Below, piece by piece: positions 33,165 to 44,845 of a stretch of 64,000 nucleotides of DNA; the first letter of the stretch is position 1; each line of letters starts with the position of its first letter. The stretch comes from Acheta domesticus. Its lineage: Eukaryota > Arthropoda > Insecta > Orthoptera > Gryllidae. The notes under the pieces are model-generated. The model saw nothing but the letters and a program-made list of their open reading frames with translations. It was not told the origin of the DNA and ran no database searches. The DNA is taken from assembly GCA_031308135.1 (NCBI GenBank), contig JAHLJT010009355.1, positions 3,719,217 to 3,783,216 on the forward strand, in the 5' to 3' direction. A program made the position numbers and the translations under genes.

Positions 33165-33275
33165 CGGGTCGTCTTTGTAGCTCAGTGGTTAGAGCAAACT
33201 GAGCGTAAACTAGGAGACCTGGGTTCACATCCCAGTTGGGGGGACAATTCTTTAAACAAATTTAATTCATAAAAT
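33165..33275 (+). mobile_element. tRNA-derived SINE copy
   Basis: The A box TAGCTCAGTGGTTAGAGC (33178-33195) and B box GGGTTCACATCCCAG give a tRNA-like head, followed by ATTCTTTAAACAAATTTAA. The anticodon arm does not fold well and the acceptor stem has no clean partner, so this is a SINE rather than a working tRNA gene. It lies head-to-head with the copy at 32915-33010. Confidence 0.75.
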
Positions 33276-34218
33276 ACTTTGGTTAAGATAAAATAGAAAA
33301 TCGCTGTAGGAACCACAAAAATTAGTTTCGGCCTCAAAAAGTTTGTTTGAGGCCATCATACAAAAAACACTTATGGACTACATGGCAGCATGATTTATTT
33401 TTGCTATATCATGCATTAGTGTGCAATCGTTACAAATGTTATATTTTGAACTTCCCGAATTAAATAGTCCAGTGTGTGTGTATGTGTAAGAATTGTTTGA
33501 CACTTGTCTATGCAATTATGGGTCGCCCGAATCCGCAACGCCCCGTCCAACAGTGTTTGCAAAGAACACTTGCAACAATCAAAGGGTTTCTGAGGAGAAC
33601 TGCGATCCCAAACCCCCAAACGCAGTGTACCCCATGTTTGACAGAACTCGGTCCTCTGTTTTCACTGACTGCTCTCTTCGATGTCTCTGATCTTTCATTA
33701 AGGAAACAATTTTTGTAACCCCCGTGAGATTGGTGGTTCCGCTGGAGCGGCGACTCGCCTTCGGGGAAGAGAGGAGAGGGAGCGCTGGCGCCAGCCAATT
33801 AAGAACGCGACATCGGCGTTTTAAACATCCACGTATGAAAGCACATGTTTTGCGAAATGGGCGCTTTTCCTCAATACTTTTACGTTTACGATGTTTTGTT
33901 CGTGGATGAAAAATTCCCATAATCACAATTTTGTAAGAGTTAAAATACGAAATAATAACTGATAGTATCACAGTCTTTTTACTTTCGAACCGAAGGAACG
34001 CGGTATGTACTATTTTCACTGAAGATACTTTTATTCCTCGTCCGAGATGATCATGATGCCTTGATTATTTCCTTTGTCTTTCGCACATGAAGAGGCGTTT
34101 CTAATTTAAGTTTTATGTCAATTTTTTATTATAATATAAGACCATTGCCAAATTCAATTTTGTTGCGCACGAATGTAATGTTAGATGTTACTAAACACAC
34201 TAAAACAGCGATGCCACT

Positions 34219-34596
34219 AATTACTTTTATTTGGCCACTTCTTTTTTTGGATAGACAACATTTTTTAGAATGTCTTTACAAAAATATTTTATTGATTTTA
34301 ATTCTCCGAGCGACGTTTCGGGGATTGTTTTTCCTACTTCAAGCTACAATACAGAGAAGCAATTTTTACTATTTTAAAAGGAATACAAACTAAGACTTGG
34401 CTAAGCAATATTACCAACCTTTACTTAAGCAATTTGCTTCTCTGTATTGTAGCCTGAAGGTAGGAAAAACAATCCTCGAAACGTCGCTCGGAGAATGAAA
34501 ATCAATAAAATATTTTCGTAGACAGTGTAAAAAATGTTTGTTATTTTTAGTATAAACTGTCTGTCCAAAAAAACCAAATGGTCAAACAAAAGTAAT
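34219..34596. mobile_element. Hairpin element with about 155-bp inverted arms
   Basis: Left arm 34219-34372 and right arm 34425-34596 (inverted) share AAAATATTTTATTGATTTT, TCTCCGAGCGACGTTTCG, GGATTGTTTTTCCTAC and CTACAATACAGAGAAGCAA. The loop is only about 52 bp. The arms are similar enough to form a long hairpin. No coding capacity. Confidence 0.88.
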
Positions 34597-35495
34597 ATGT
34601 GAGATTTTGTTACGACAGACAAAATTTTCTTTTTAATGATTAAACCATTAATTTGGAAGGCGCTCCTGAGCGCGGCTGCCCCTGCGCGGTCGAGGGAAGC
34701 GCCTGCGCAGCTGGAGGGGGCGGTGTTCACGGCGGGCCCACTTCTTTTTTTTTTTTTTTATTTTATTTAGTATTCTGCTTGTTCGGCATTACTGCCTTCC
34801 AAGCAAGTGTATTATAATGGATACATAAGAACTTTTAGAGTCCGTCACTCATTGCGTAACTGCCTTGTTTGGCTAACGATATTAATGTATTTGTAGCTTT
34901 GTTATCTTTTGTTTGAGAATAGCAAATACAGTAATGAAATTTATTATTTATTTAAAATAATCTAAATCTTTCTTAATTACGGAGGTTTAAATATGTCTCT
35001 AGGGAAACGAGATTTAATTCTGTTTGGTGCATTATAAGATTGACCTAAATTAAAAAGTGAAGAACAAGGAGCTTCAGGAAGAATTTTAAAAAAAATTGAA
35101 TTTTGTTTTTCTAAATGTTTTCCCACTTCTGTGATTCCAAGTTGCATCGTGTGACTCCACATTGTTAATTCTATCCTATTTCAAAAAAGTTCTTACGACA
35201 ACACGAAGGAAGGAAGAAACTTCTCATTGCTACTCCAATCTTTGCATTTCAGCAAAATTTGTAGGGAGAATGTTACGTCAACATGGAAGAAAAAAGTCAC
35301 AACGGCGCCAGGATTATCCACACTAGGATCGAATTCAGTCGCTGTCTGGAGAAGAATTCTAGCGGCCGGCTGCTCTCGTCCGCAGTTTTCCGTGGTTTCT
35401 CCGATCAACACGCGAATTCCGGAGCAGTACCTTAACAAACGGGCCACGGACCGCCCGCGATCTTTCCTTCCTCTTCCTTGCCATATCCTCGCACC

Positions 35496-35497
<2 letters not shown>

Positions 35498-35546
<49 letters not shown>
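35498..35546. repeat. (CA)n microsatellite
   Basis: About 24 CA units, nearly perfect. Confidence 0.97.
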
Positions 35547-35548
<2 letters not shown>

Positions 35549-35847
35549 CATGCACTACTCTACCACACATGCCGGGAGACCGGTCAGGAGTTTAGAGCTT
35601 GTCCTGGCTGGGGCGGTGTCCCGCTGGTGGGAGGTACCTGGTTGGGAAAATCCCGCTAGACATGTAGATCGGACAGGACTGGTCTCACAATCCACAGTGG
35701 GAACATCAGCCACCTCTCATAAGTACAGTGCATGTTTTCATTAACTATACGTACTGTAAATCGCGCACTATACTCATGGAACTAATGACAGCAGTTGACT
35801 AATCAATCAATCATGGAAGAAAGAAGGAAGCAAATATTACTCAATTG

Positions 35848-36206
35848 CGGCGGCGATGGTGTAGCGGTTAGCGTAACGGACTGCTATACCCAAAATCGCG
35901 GGTTCAAACCTGATCGAAGCCGTGGATTTTTAGGGGCGAAAAAATCCTTCGTACGCCTTCCTTCGGAGGGGAAGTAAAGCCGGCTGTGTGTGCCATGTTA
36001 GTAGATTTACTTGCATGTAAAAGATCCTCAAGTCTAAATGAAGCCTCTGAGCAAAATTCAAATCGCCGGTTTCGTCGCCTCAGTAATACCTTCTTTCCGC
36101 TCTATCCAGGGAAAGGAGTGTAGTGAAATTTGCGTGGTCAGACGGAAGAGCAGGCCTCATGGCCTGAGTCTCGCCACGTAAAATAAGGCAATTCAATTCA
36201 ATTCAA
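35848..36206 (+). mobile_element. Full-length tRNA-derived SINE with (AATTC)n tail
   Basis: A tRNA-like head holds the A box GATGGTGTAGCGGTTAGCG (from about 35855) and B box GCGGGTTCAAACC (from about 35898). A unique body of about 250 bp follows, then the tail AATTCAATTCAATTC (36189-36203). The total is about 359 bp. This is a different SINE family from the 33-kb copies. Target duplications are not obvious. Confidence 0.85.
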
Positions 36207-36989
36207 ATACGCAATAACGATTTTTTTCGTACGTCAGCGCTAATGGAAACGAAATGAAGAGCAGCTCATTCATTTACACAAATAAATCTGAAAGATGTAA
36301 AGTATGTACGTAGTCCAGGCAATCTAAATGAAATTTAAATAGAACCTTTGGGAAAATAGAACACCAAAAAATTTCAAACATGAAATCGTATTCTATATCG
36401 TTTCTTTTTTGAAAAGAACATTCGTGGCATCACGATCAGAACAGTTCTTCCGTTTCTAATGAATGAGGGCAAACGTTTTTCACAGGGACGTTTTAACAGC
36501 TTTGGGGGGCCCTTGGGCCTACGCTAGTTTGGGGGCCCCCTCCCTCCCCCTAATTTAAAGACAGGTTTTGTTACGAAAAAAAACTGATCAGTGATCACCA
36601 AGTGACATTCTCGCACCAACCAGCAACATTCTAGATTATAAATATTATCTAATGATGCGCGACATATCAGTCCGTTAAGCCAATTTTTTGCATAATCGAA
36701 TATCACTTTTTATTTTTCACTTTTTTATTTTATTTCACTTTTACTTTTTTATTTTATTTTTTGAAAAATTTAGCATTAATTTTTTTTTAAGAAGTATAGG
36801 GGGCCCTGGGTACGGGTGCTGACACGGGCCTGGGTTTGCAAAAGAAACGGGGACGGCGCTTTAGGTCGAATCCTGCGGGACCCCGTGCTCAAATTACAGA
36901 AGAATAGGAAAGAAGAGTAAATAGTGTTAATTCGCGCCAGAACGGTATTTTCACTCTTTGCGATCGATGCTTAAGGTGGGAGGAGGTCC

Positions 36990-37205
36990 ATCTAGACCAT
37001 TACCACGTTTTTCCGTCTGAAGGTAAATTTGAAAGTAAAATGTTATGGTCAAAGACGTCAAAAGCTTTCGCGATAAAAAGATATTCCTTCCTATAAAAAG
37101 GAAGAAAATGCCAATTTCTGTAGATTTTGCTTTTCTGAAACCATACTGGATCTGAAACGCTTCGTTCTTCCTGAGAAGAACCCAACACAACTTGTATTTG
37201 AGCAG
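36990..37205 (-). pseudogene. LINE reverse transcriptase fragment
   Basis: Minus-strand pieces in two frames read LLRKNEAFQIQYGFRKAKST and KAFDVFDHNILLSNLPSDG. They match the first reverse-transcriptase motifs of the LINE at 22.3-22.5 kb in this window (FLRKNKAF...SFRKSKST and KAFDVIDHKILLSKLPSYG). It is a short, frameshifted relic of the same family. Confidence 0.8.
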
Positions 37206-37209
37206 ATTC

Positions 37210-38900
37210 ACGATTGAAGATGACTCACTGCATCGCACGCACATGTGGCGCCAGGACGTCGTGAAGAGGGAAACTAATAACGCCCATTTTGTTAAAATAC
37301 ACCCGCGCCACTCAACATTAATGCTGTGCAATGTTCACAGAATATGGTAGCTACCATCAATGTAAAATATCAATGAGGAAAGTTTCTGAGAAGTTTTTAT
37401 TTTGCAAATCTTCACAATTATGTCTATTGACAAGCAAGGCCGCATTGGAATCCAGAACTTAAAAATCTTAGAATCTTATTACGGGATGTTACGCATCGCT
37501 ACTGGCCTCTGTCCGAATATATTACGAACCAATCTGCTCTTAGAGATATGAGAAAAATAATGATCGCAGTGCATCTATATTAATTAAATTATTTATTTTC
37601 AGCATATGTGTTGTATTAATCCTCACCAAGCTTTGTAAGGGCACTGCGACAATCTTGAAGAAGAGAGAAGTAAAAATTTCGATCTATTCATACACTACTT
37701 TTTGAGGTATAGATGTCTGTTTCATGTCGTTGAATTCACTTTTATTAGAATAGGTTACTTTTCCGTGAAATGTTTTAATTTTCTCATTTGAAGACGAAAG
37801 CATGCGTTGAAATAAAAACAATTACGTTAAAGTGAAATTTTAGTGCACTCTAGCACCTGAACTGTTTTGTCGAAAAATACTACAAGCATGCAATGCATTT
37901 TGAAGCAAATTTTGTCAATTTCATATAACAATCTTTTCGATAAAGCGCACAGTCATAGAGATACAAGTATAAAACCGGAGAGAAAAAAACTTTTTGAATG
38001 ATTTCCTGGACCGGATACCATCTGACTGGATTATTTGTGTTGGGAGTTGTTTGCAAGTTCTAAGACTTGTCGTTACAAAAAGGAACAAGGATGTTATTGG
38101 CCCAGTCAGGTTTTTGTTTCGCACAATTTATGCGCTGAAATTTCGTGCAGACCTTTGTTTTGTCGCTCTAATACAAGCTGTCATATCCGGTACGCAAACT
38201 ACGAGCAGCACGAGACTTGAAACAGTTTTCACGAAAACCTCGCGTTCAATAAGACGTACGTTGTCAGGAGCTATAAAACTCATTTGATTACAAAACTGGT
38301 TACATTTGCTTTTAGGACTAACAGTTTGCAAAATTCAGTGTAGAGAGTGCATCCATTTATTAAATAACGTCGAACTATTTACGGAATTTGTAAATTAAAA
38401 TCTATTAGTAGTAATGGAGAGAAAAATGTTTTCTTATAAGAAATTATTAACAGTATTTTGAAGACGTATTATTTATTTCGAGAAATAACTTTTTATCATT
38501 GTGATTGTTCATTTTTGCTGAATCTATTGATATTTAACGTTTCCAACTTTGATACCAACTAGTTTTTATCTAATTTCAATTCTTCACACATTTTTAAAGG
38601 ATTACGTCCGAGGATGAAAGAACCTGACGACCAAGTTTAAAGTTTCATTTCATTCAGAACTTTAATAGAAATTTTCAACTCATGGAAATACTTTTAGAAT
38701 ATTTTAAAGCGTCGGTGACGCCACATTCGGCCGGTAGATTATCGCAGATTAAATTGCGTCAGCACTCTGCTATTCCCTGACCCATGGTCCCTGAACAACG
38801 CCAGCAAGGCGTCTCGACAATCGCTGGGAAAAGAACCAGGCCTGGCGGTTGGGGTGGGGGTCTCCCCCCCCTTCCCCCTACGAAAATGTACATCATTGAC
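37210..38900. other. SPECC1L intron 1, middle: no feature seen
   Basis: AT-rich sequence with short unsupported frames. A C-run at about 38862-38880 precedes the hAT-like element. Confidence 0.4.
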
Positions 38901-38905
38901 CGCAC

Positions 38906-39357
38906 CAGGGGTTTTCAAACTGCGTCGCGGGAAAATGATCTTTACATTTGATTTACTTTAATCCTGGTGTCATTTATGTACACAGAATAATTTTGTACAA
39001 TCATATCATATGTTATTTGTAATATATATGATTTATTTTTCTAATTAATTGTGGGTTAATAGAACATTTGCAAGTTCTTTACCAATAAGATTCCGTGGCT
39101 CCTTTAGCATCGACGTACATCCCTAGCGCGGATCGCGGCCGTGGATATTTAATCTTTCTACCCACGCAGATCAAGAGTTCCCGTGCTCACGCAAGAGCGC
39201 GGCGACACAAAAATTGTTGCGAGTTACTTTAATACGTAATTAGAACGTAATTAGCCTGTAATACCACTTACTCATTTGTGCTGAAGGCCTATATTTGAAA
39301 GCTACTGTTGCCAGGGCAGCCGCGGGAGCCGCGGACGAAAAAGGTTTGAAAACCCCT
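38906..39357. mobile_element. hAT-like MITE
   Basis: The left end CAGGGGTTTTCAAACTG (38906) and the right end GTTTGAAAACCCCT (39344-39357) form inverted repeats of the hAT/Charlie type. CGCAC flanks both sides (38901-38905 and 39358-39362), shorter than the usual 8-bp duplication. About 450 bp, non-coding. Confidence 0.75.
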
Positions 39358-39359
39358 CG

Positions 39360-41760
39360 CACACACGCTGTGGGGTCGACGCATTACCGAGAAACTTCCT
39401 TTATTTCCGGAATCTGGGTTTGTGGAATATTTCTCTCAACTCGATTCCCGCGTGGGTATTGTACCGACTTGAAATTTTTCGGGTCGGTACCTACCATACC
39501 CTCATTATCTGCCGGGTCTGCTGATAACAGTTTGAGAAAGAGGATGGTCATCCACGAAATGCAATGAACTCATCTAGGTACTACTCATGTAGTCTACTTG
39601 GTGCATCAATTTGTTATATAAAAGAAATCGGTTTCGGAATAAAATAGGAAAAGAGCGACTTTCAAGACAATGACGTGCTTGCCTTTTCCTCATTGGGCGT
39701 TACATTATGATGGACACTTGAAAAGACAAACCATTCACTTTGTAAAATGGCATATCATGGCAGGTTTATCTAGCTGTTTGCGAAAGATGTGGATTTATTC
39801 ATGTTTTCAAAAGAAAAAGATAACCAAAACGACTCCAAACAAAGCTTCACGCTTGCGGTGATGTTAGGTTTGCCCAATACGAATTCACGATATGAAACAC
39901 CTTCAATAAAGCATAGTCAACAAATCTCGGAACATAATCTCGCGTATGAGTCATTTTCATTATCGACGGCATTCGCGACACGAATGACGCATTGTCACTT
40001 CCTCAATTTGGATCCTGGAACCCATTCACAGAACCCCCATCTTGAAACATCTGCTTGCTTCACCACAACTCAAACTGTCTCTGAAAACTAGAAAGTTATT
40101 TTACTGCTCTGTACTTCTGCATTACGCGTGTAAGAAAATAGAACATCAATTATGACGATAAATAGCTTCACGGCCTTTGAACTTCAAACAAAAGTATTAA
40201 TTACCAAAAAATATTTTACAACAGAAATATTCATTAAAAATAAACATTGCTTATGGGTCCCCCTAGAAAGAGACAACTTTTATAATTTGTTTACGTAAAG
40301 ATCTAACGAATTATATTCCGCATTCAGTTCATTAACACGCACTTGAAAATGATATGATAAAATCAGATTTCACCGTTAGATCACAACAAAACCAAAATAC
40401 GGTTTACGACAGCCATTTCTAGAATCACAAGCCACGAATCCACAGACGCCAAACGATCCCACGAAATCGAAAAGCAGGCCCAGAAGTGAAACGACCACCG
40501 GACGCGGGGAACTGTTTGTCGGGAAGTGAAATCTGATATGGGCGCTAGAAAAATACTTCTCGGAGCCGAACCCGCCGGATCCGGCCTGGCTCCGCCCAGC
40601 CATGAGTGTTGCATGCTTCCGTACAGTGCCGGGAACACCAATCGCCTTGCAGTGAACGCATTTTTTTAATGTTACATTTGGTTTCTCAGTAAACATACTT
40701 TCAGAGTCAATGTCTTATTCTTGCTAAATAATATGATTAGATACGCATGTGTACCTTTGTATTTGAAAACGAGATAAAAATAGTACAAGAATTCTCGGTT
40801 CCCAGCAAGACCTCAATTATTGACGATGAATACCTATAAGGTAATTGGTAATAATAACTTAATAAGGTTCTCCTGAATTCAACAAGGACCTCACAATTAG
40901 AACGAACAGTGTAGCACGAGATTCGCACACATCGACGAAAACTCGAAGTTGATATAACATTGGGAAAACAACGACTAACGACGTCGACCAGTAAAGTTGG
41001 CACCAATAGCACGGATTTAAAAAAGGTAAATACTCCAGTGCGCATGCGGAAGAAGAAAAACAAGTGAGAGCATTTGCAGCAGGACCTCGCTTCTAACGGT
41101 TCTTCCTCGAATTCCCTGACTTTCGCAGAGCAATGAAATTCCCTCATTTTTCTCCGGTTTTCCAGAAAATGGATATCCTGAATAAAGAGGTAGAAACAAT
41201 AGGCAGGAAATCGGAGGCAAAGTGAAATTGAGATTTGACACACGCATTGCCAGTAAGTTTTAATCGCTCAGGCGTAAGCAGCTGTTTCACTCGTACATAA
41301 CATTATTTTGAAAGTCGTAAGTCTTTTATCCTTCGCTTCTTCAAACTACTCAAGGACAATATATACATTCATAACCAAACAACGCATGAGTAAACAAACT
41401 TGGTATTTCAAATGCAGCTCCCAGTCAAATTGCATTTCAAGTGCGCTGACGTTGAAGGCATCGCATGCGTTGCGATGGCTGAGCGTCGAATAACGAATGC
41501 GCTCCTTGCAGCGCCGCTGCGCAAAGCGAAGGAACCCCATTCGCTTTCGAACAACACAGAAACCGACATAAATAATAGAGTGATTTTGTACCTCTGTATT
41601 CTGTTACTTACCACCTTCCCCCGCGTTTTACGTGAGTGTTACTTTGGTATTGTCCCCGCAAGCTTTCTTCAGCCCTCATTTCGCTAGATGCGAGGGGAGG
41701 GGGGTGTTTGATTATTTTGTTGACAGGTCTATTGTATGAAATGTGGAGCTCGTTTTTCGA
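39360..41760. other. SPECC1L intron 1, 5' part: no supported gene
   Basis: Mixed composition. Open frames at 40376-40696 and 40737-41243 (minus) lack recognisable motifs, splice context or neighbours and are not called. Confidence 0.4.
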
Positions 41761-41768
41761 TGCAAAAC

Positions 41769-42150
41769 AGTCGAATCGGGTTATAGTGAACTCTCGGTTG
41801 TAATGAACTTAGAACACTAGTCCCGTTTCATTTGCATTACAAATAAACATAAGAAGATTCGGTTATAGTGAACGTACGAAATAAGTTCTGAAAAATTAGA
41901 TCTCGTATGTTATTAGGCGATTAAAAATGTCTTTAGAAAGTTGGACGGTGTCCCAACAGAACACGAGGCATTGAAAAGTGTCAAGACTGCATTACGATTC
42001 TTAGAGGCAGAGGATCACGCAGAATCATGTATGGAGAGAGCACGAACTCGAGAAGGATGTAGAGAAATTACTGATGAAAAAGTACTAAGCAAACAATTGA
42101 AAATAATTGATTTTTTTAAGTACTAATAGCGTTAATCCCATTTTTAGTTC
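41769..42150 (+). pseudogene. pogo/Tigger-type transposase C-terminal relic
   Basis: CAGTCGAATCGGGTTATAG (41769) resembles a Tigger-type terminal inverted repeat. Downstream, the plus-strand frame 41941-42126 reads PTEHEALKSVKTALRFLEAE and ends SKQLKIIDFFKY. The EA...V..L..FLE pattern and the K-Q---I-DFF end are typical of CENP-B-like pogo transposase C termini. The catalytic part is missing, so it is an internally deleted copy. It lies just inside intron 1 next to exon 1. Confidence 0.6.
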
Positions 42151-42289
42151 GAGCTGTTAATGAATTTCGCTGTATCTCTAAGTTAATAAAATGATTGTGT
42201 ATAAATTTAATTTAATTTTGACATCATGGGATACAGTGAACCGAAGGCGTTGGCTACAACCGGAGTGGAAGAGGAGATGCTGGAGTTAC

Positions 42290-42604
42290 CTGCAGGCGCC
42301 TGGCGTCCTCCCTGGCCGCCTCGAGCTGCGCCAGTCGCGCCTCCAGCTCGCAGCGCTCCCGCGCGGCCGCCGTCAGCGCCGCCTGGATGGCCGCCTGCAG
42401 CCCGCCAGGCCCGGCCCCAGGCCCAGGCCCAGGCCCCTCGGAGCCCTCGGCGGCGGCGGCGGCGGCGTCGGGGGCGGCGGCGGCGGCGGCGGCGGCGGCG
42501 GGCGGCGGCGGCGGCGGGAGCGGCTCCTCCGTGCTGGGCCCGGGGGCGGGGGCGGCGGGCGCCGCGCTCCCGTGTCTGCGAAACAGCGACTTGAACTTCA
42601 TCAT
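42290..42604 (-). CDS. SPECC1L: SPECC1L exon 1: Ala/Pro/Gly-rich head and start of coiled coil
   Basis: This exon codes for 105 residues. The start is ATG-ATG at 42604-42599, giving MMKFKSLFRRHGS. The same frame opens upstream with GTG at 42625, but an in-frame TAG lies at 42640-42638 and no earlier ATG occurs. The head has poly-Pro, poly-Ala and Gly-Pro runs (roughly residues 14-70), followed by a helix with heptad spacing (GLQAAIQAAL, then ELEARLAQLEAAREDARRLQ). The donor is CTGCAG|GTAACT, phase 0. Base composition is very GC-rich and the exon sits in a CpG island, so it is probably the promoter-proximal exon. Human SPECC1L has a different, longer N terminus. The homopolymer runs may vary in length between individuals. 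Confidence 0.85.
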
Positions 42605-43060
42605 AGCCCCGGCGGCCGCGGCCACTGCTCTGCGCCTCTACGGCATGCGGGAAAGTGCCTCGCCGCCCCGATAACACACTTCACTCCACTCGCACACACA
42701 CAGGCAGGCACACGCGCGCGCGCTGGGAGACTGGGTCGCGCGGAGCAGCGAGCAGCCGCCACCTGTTGCTGGCGCCGTTCTCTGCGGCCGACTGACGCGC
42801 GCCGTTATCGCCAGGTCGCCTCGCCTCGCGCGGCGGGGCCTGCCCCGGCCGCGGCCCCTGCACGCCCCGCCCCCCGGCCGCTCCGCTGCTCGGCGGCTGG
42901 TGCGCGCTGTTGCCACGTCGCGCGTTGCATCACCGGCCGCCGCCGCCGCAGCTGCGCCTTCAAGGTACGACGCCCGCAGCCTCCGCCCCCCCCGGACGCC
43001 AGCGCACTCGCCGCTCCCGCGCCTTCACTTCCCCCCGGACCACGACATACTCCATCCTTT
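42605..43060 (-). promoter_or_regulatory. CpG-rich promoter and 5' UTR region of SPECC1L
   Basis: This stretch is very rich in G+C and CpG, unlike the AT-rich surroundings. It holds exon 1's upstream side, a CA/CG alternating tract (about 42695-42720) and CCG runs. No TATA box is evident near a plausible start. It is inferred to be a CpG-island promoter with dispersed starts. Several long frames read through it on both strands, but they are compositional. Confidence 0.6.
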
Positions 43061-43684
43061 TATTTTTAAGAAGCGATAGCCTAGGATCTAACTCACGGCT
43101 GTCCCACTTAGAAAGGCTTATGGGCCACGAACCAAATTCTAGTTCAGCCCCGGGCCGCACCGTCATGTAAAGTGGTTTTTACCCTAACCACTGAGATTAT
43201 ACTAAAACAAATGTATATCAGATACGACTTTTATTCAACATAATTAATGAACATACAAAAAGAAAATTTATATTCCACAATACATAAAAAGAAGATGAAT
43301 ATTGTAATTGGTTGGTAGAATAAAATTGTTCAAAGCAGTTGCGGGCCGCCAGAAGTGAAGCAACGGAACGCAGGAGGAGAGCGACTCCCAAAGCGGAACG
43401 AGCGCTGCTCCCGCGCCGGGGCATCGCGAGCGCCCTCAGCGCCCCTGGAGGCCGTGGCTGCAGTCAGTCCCGGTCAGAAAAACTCGCAAAATGTGACAAT
43501 GAATAATTGAAATAATAACAATAATATTGATCAGAGTAATTCTTTGAAAAATTGATTAGTGCACTTCAATTTTTCGGTGGACTTCGAAATTTACAACTTT
43601 GTAACATGAACTGTCACCTTCCATTTGCATTGTTTATGAAAATCTGCAATTTGTTATGGAAATCTTCTCTTATATTTATCTTAT

Positions 43685-43744
<60 letters not shown>

Positions 43745-44560
43745 GGCATACCGAGGTGGGGGCTCACGGGGATTCAAGTCAATTACATATATTCGAAGTA
43801 CAGGTTAGTACAAATTTTCCATACCAACAAAATATTATTAATTGTTTACGTAATACAATTTAATGAGTTAACAAACAAAATTACATTTTATATTCAACAT
43901 AAATGAGAAATTCTTTATAAGAAAACATCAAGTCGGCTGGACACGCAGGCACCCACCAGCAAAAACACTTCCTGGGCACCTCCCTCTCACAGCACCAACA
44001 ATAAAACTAATAGGTCGTGAAAAGGGCAAGCATACGAGAAAAGTTAATTTCGAACTGATGTTACAGCTCCTGGTTGATGTTAAAGCATCACAACAAACGA
44101 TCATTATCGCGATAACAGAACGATAATAAACGCGAAGCGAGGAGAGGATTTACCTGAGAACTTCCAAAGCACGAGTGGCATTTCATAGGGCATTTCCATG
44201 AGTGAAATTATGGTCAACAGAGTTCCAAACTGCGCCAAATATTGAAAATATGTTACAATTAATGAAGTTAAGTTATAGTACATAGGCGGTTCATAGGGCA
44301 TCGACCAAACGATCGATGTATCCCGCCTCCTAAGATAGACGAGACCCAGTTTATGATTGGCCAGGAGGGAGAAGCGGTAAGAAAAATGGGATAAAAAAAG
44401 TGATAAAGAATTTGAGATACACTGCCCTGATTGGGGCATTTTGTATGTATAGTTACAGAGTATTGTTTTAATTTGACGAGTGGAAGCCCGCCAATCTCAC
44501 CCCTTCCTGTTGGAGGGGAGCGTTTCTCACGCTATTGTTATCGTGGGCGATAACGGAGCG
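43061..44560. other. Upstream of SPECC1L: no supported gene
   Basis: Apart from the AAT repeat, this stretch holds a moderately GC-rich block (43330-43475) and AT-rich sequence. No open frame has recognisable content. Confidence 0.4.
43686..43745. repeat. (AAT)n microsatellite
   Basis: About 19 AAT units. Confidence 0.97.
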
Positions 44561-44835
44561 ATAGGCGGCGATAGCGTTCCCACAACAGCGCACCGCAACG
44601 CGGGCGCGGGCGCGGGCGCGGGCCTGGCGACGTCACCGGTGACGTAGCGGCGTCGCGCAGACATCCTCGGCCCGGCCCGGCCCGGCCCGCCCCGCCCCGC
44701 GCGCACAAAGGCCCCGATTCAAGCGCGCGGCGGCGGAGTGGGGGCGCCCTCGCGAGGGGTCCGGCGCCTGGCAGCCAGCTGCTTCCTCAGACGGAGGCGC
44801 AGCGGGGAGACGCCTTTAAACGCCGCGCGGACAGG
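44560..44835. other. GC-rich CpG block
   Basis: Dense CpG with GCGGGC repeats (44596-44625) and GGCCC/CCGCC repeats (44667-44700). It could be a second promoter or upstream regulatory island for SPECC1L, about 2 kb from exon 1, but no transcript evidence is visible. Confidence 0.4.
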
Positions 44836-44845
44836 CAATACACAG

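Larger units (their letters stand above)
167..42604 (-). other. SPECC1L: SPECC1L (cytospin-A) gene, 14 coding exons, minus strand
   Basis: This is the whole coding span. Seen: 14 open segments on the minus strand, each bounded by an AG acceptor and a GT donor, whose phases fit throughout (0,0,2,0,0,0,0,1,1,1,1,1,0). The product starts with a low-complexity head, continues as a long coiled coil, then a Ser/Pro-rich linker, and ends in a CH domain. Known of the family: vertebrate SPECC1L proteins have the same order and bind actin and microtubules, acting in adhesion and cytokinesis. Predicted length is about 1418 residues with exon 9 and about 855 without; the human protein is about 1117. The N-terminal region of the vertebrate protein is not found here, so another promoter and first exon could lie outside the window. 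Intron 1 is about 9.8 kb. The 3' UTR runs off the left edge. Confidence 0.93.

Noticed and set aside
33172..33245. Functional tRNA gene
   Set aside because: The A and B boxes are good, but the acceptor and anticodon stems do not fold properly, and a second inverted copy with the same non-tRNA tail shows it is a SINE.
35359..35744. Frames over the CA repeat
   Set aside because: Thr-His and Cys-Val runs come from the microsatellite.
40376..41243. Minus-strand frames of 106 and 168 codons in intron 1
   Set aside because: No family resemblance, no plausible phase link to SPECC1L exons 1 or 2, and overlapping frames of similar length.
42191..43069. Long plus-strand frame through the first exon and CpG island (292 codons)
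   Set aside because: It is antisense to exon 1 and its upstream region, composed of Arg/Gly/Pro/Ala runs from GC-rich DNA, with no splice or start context.
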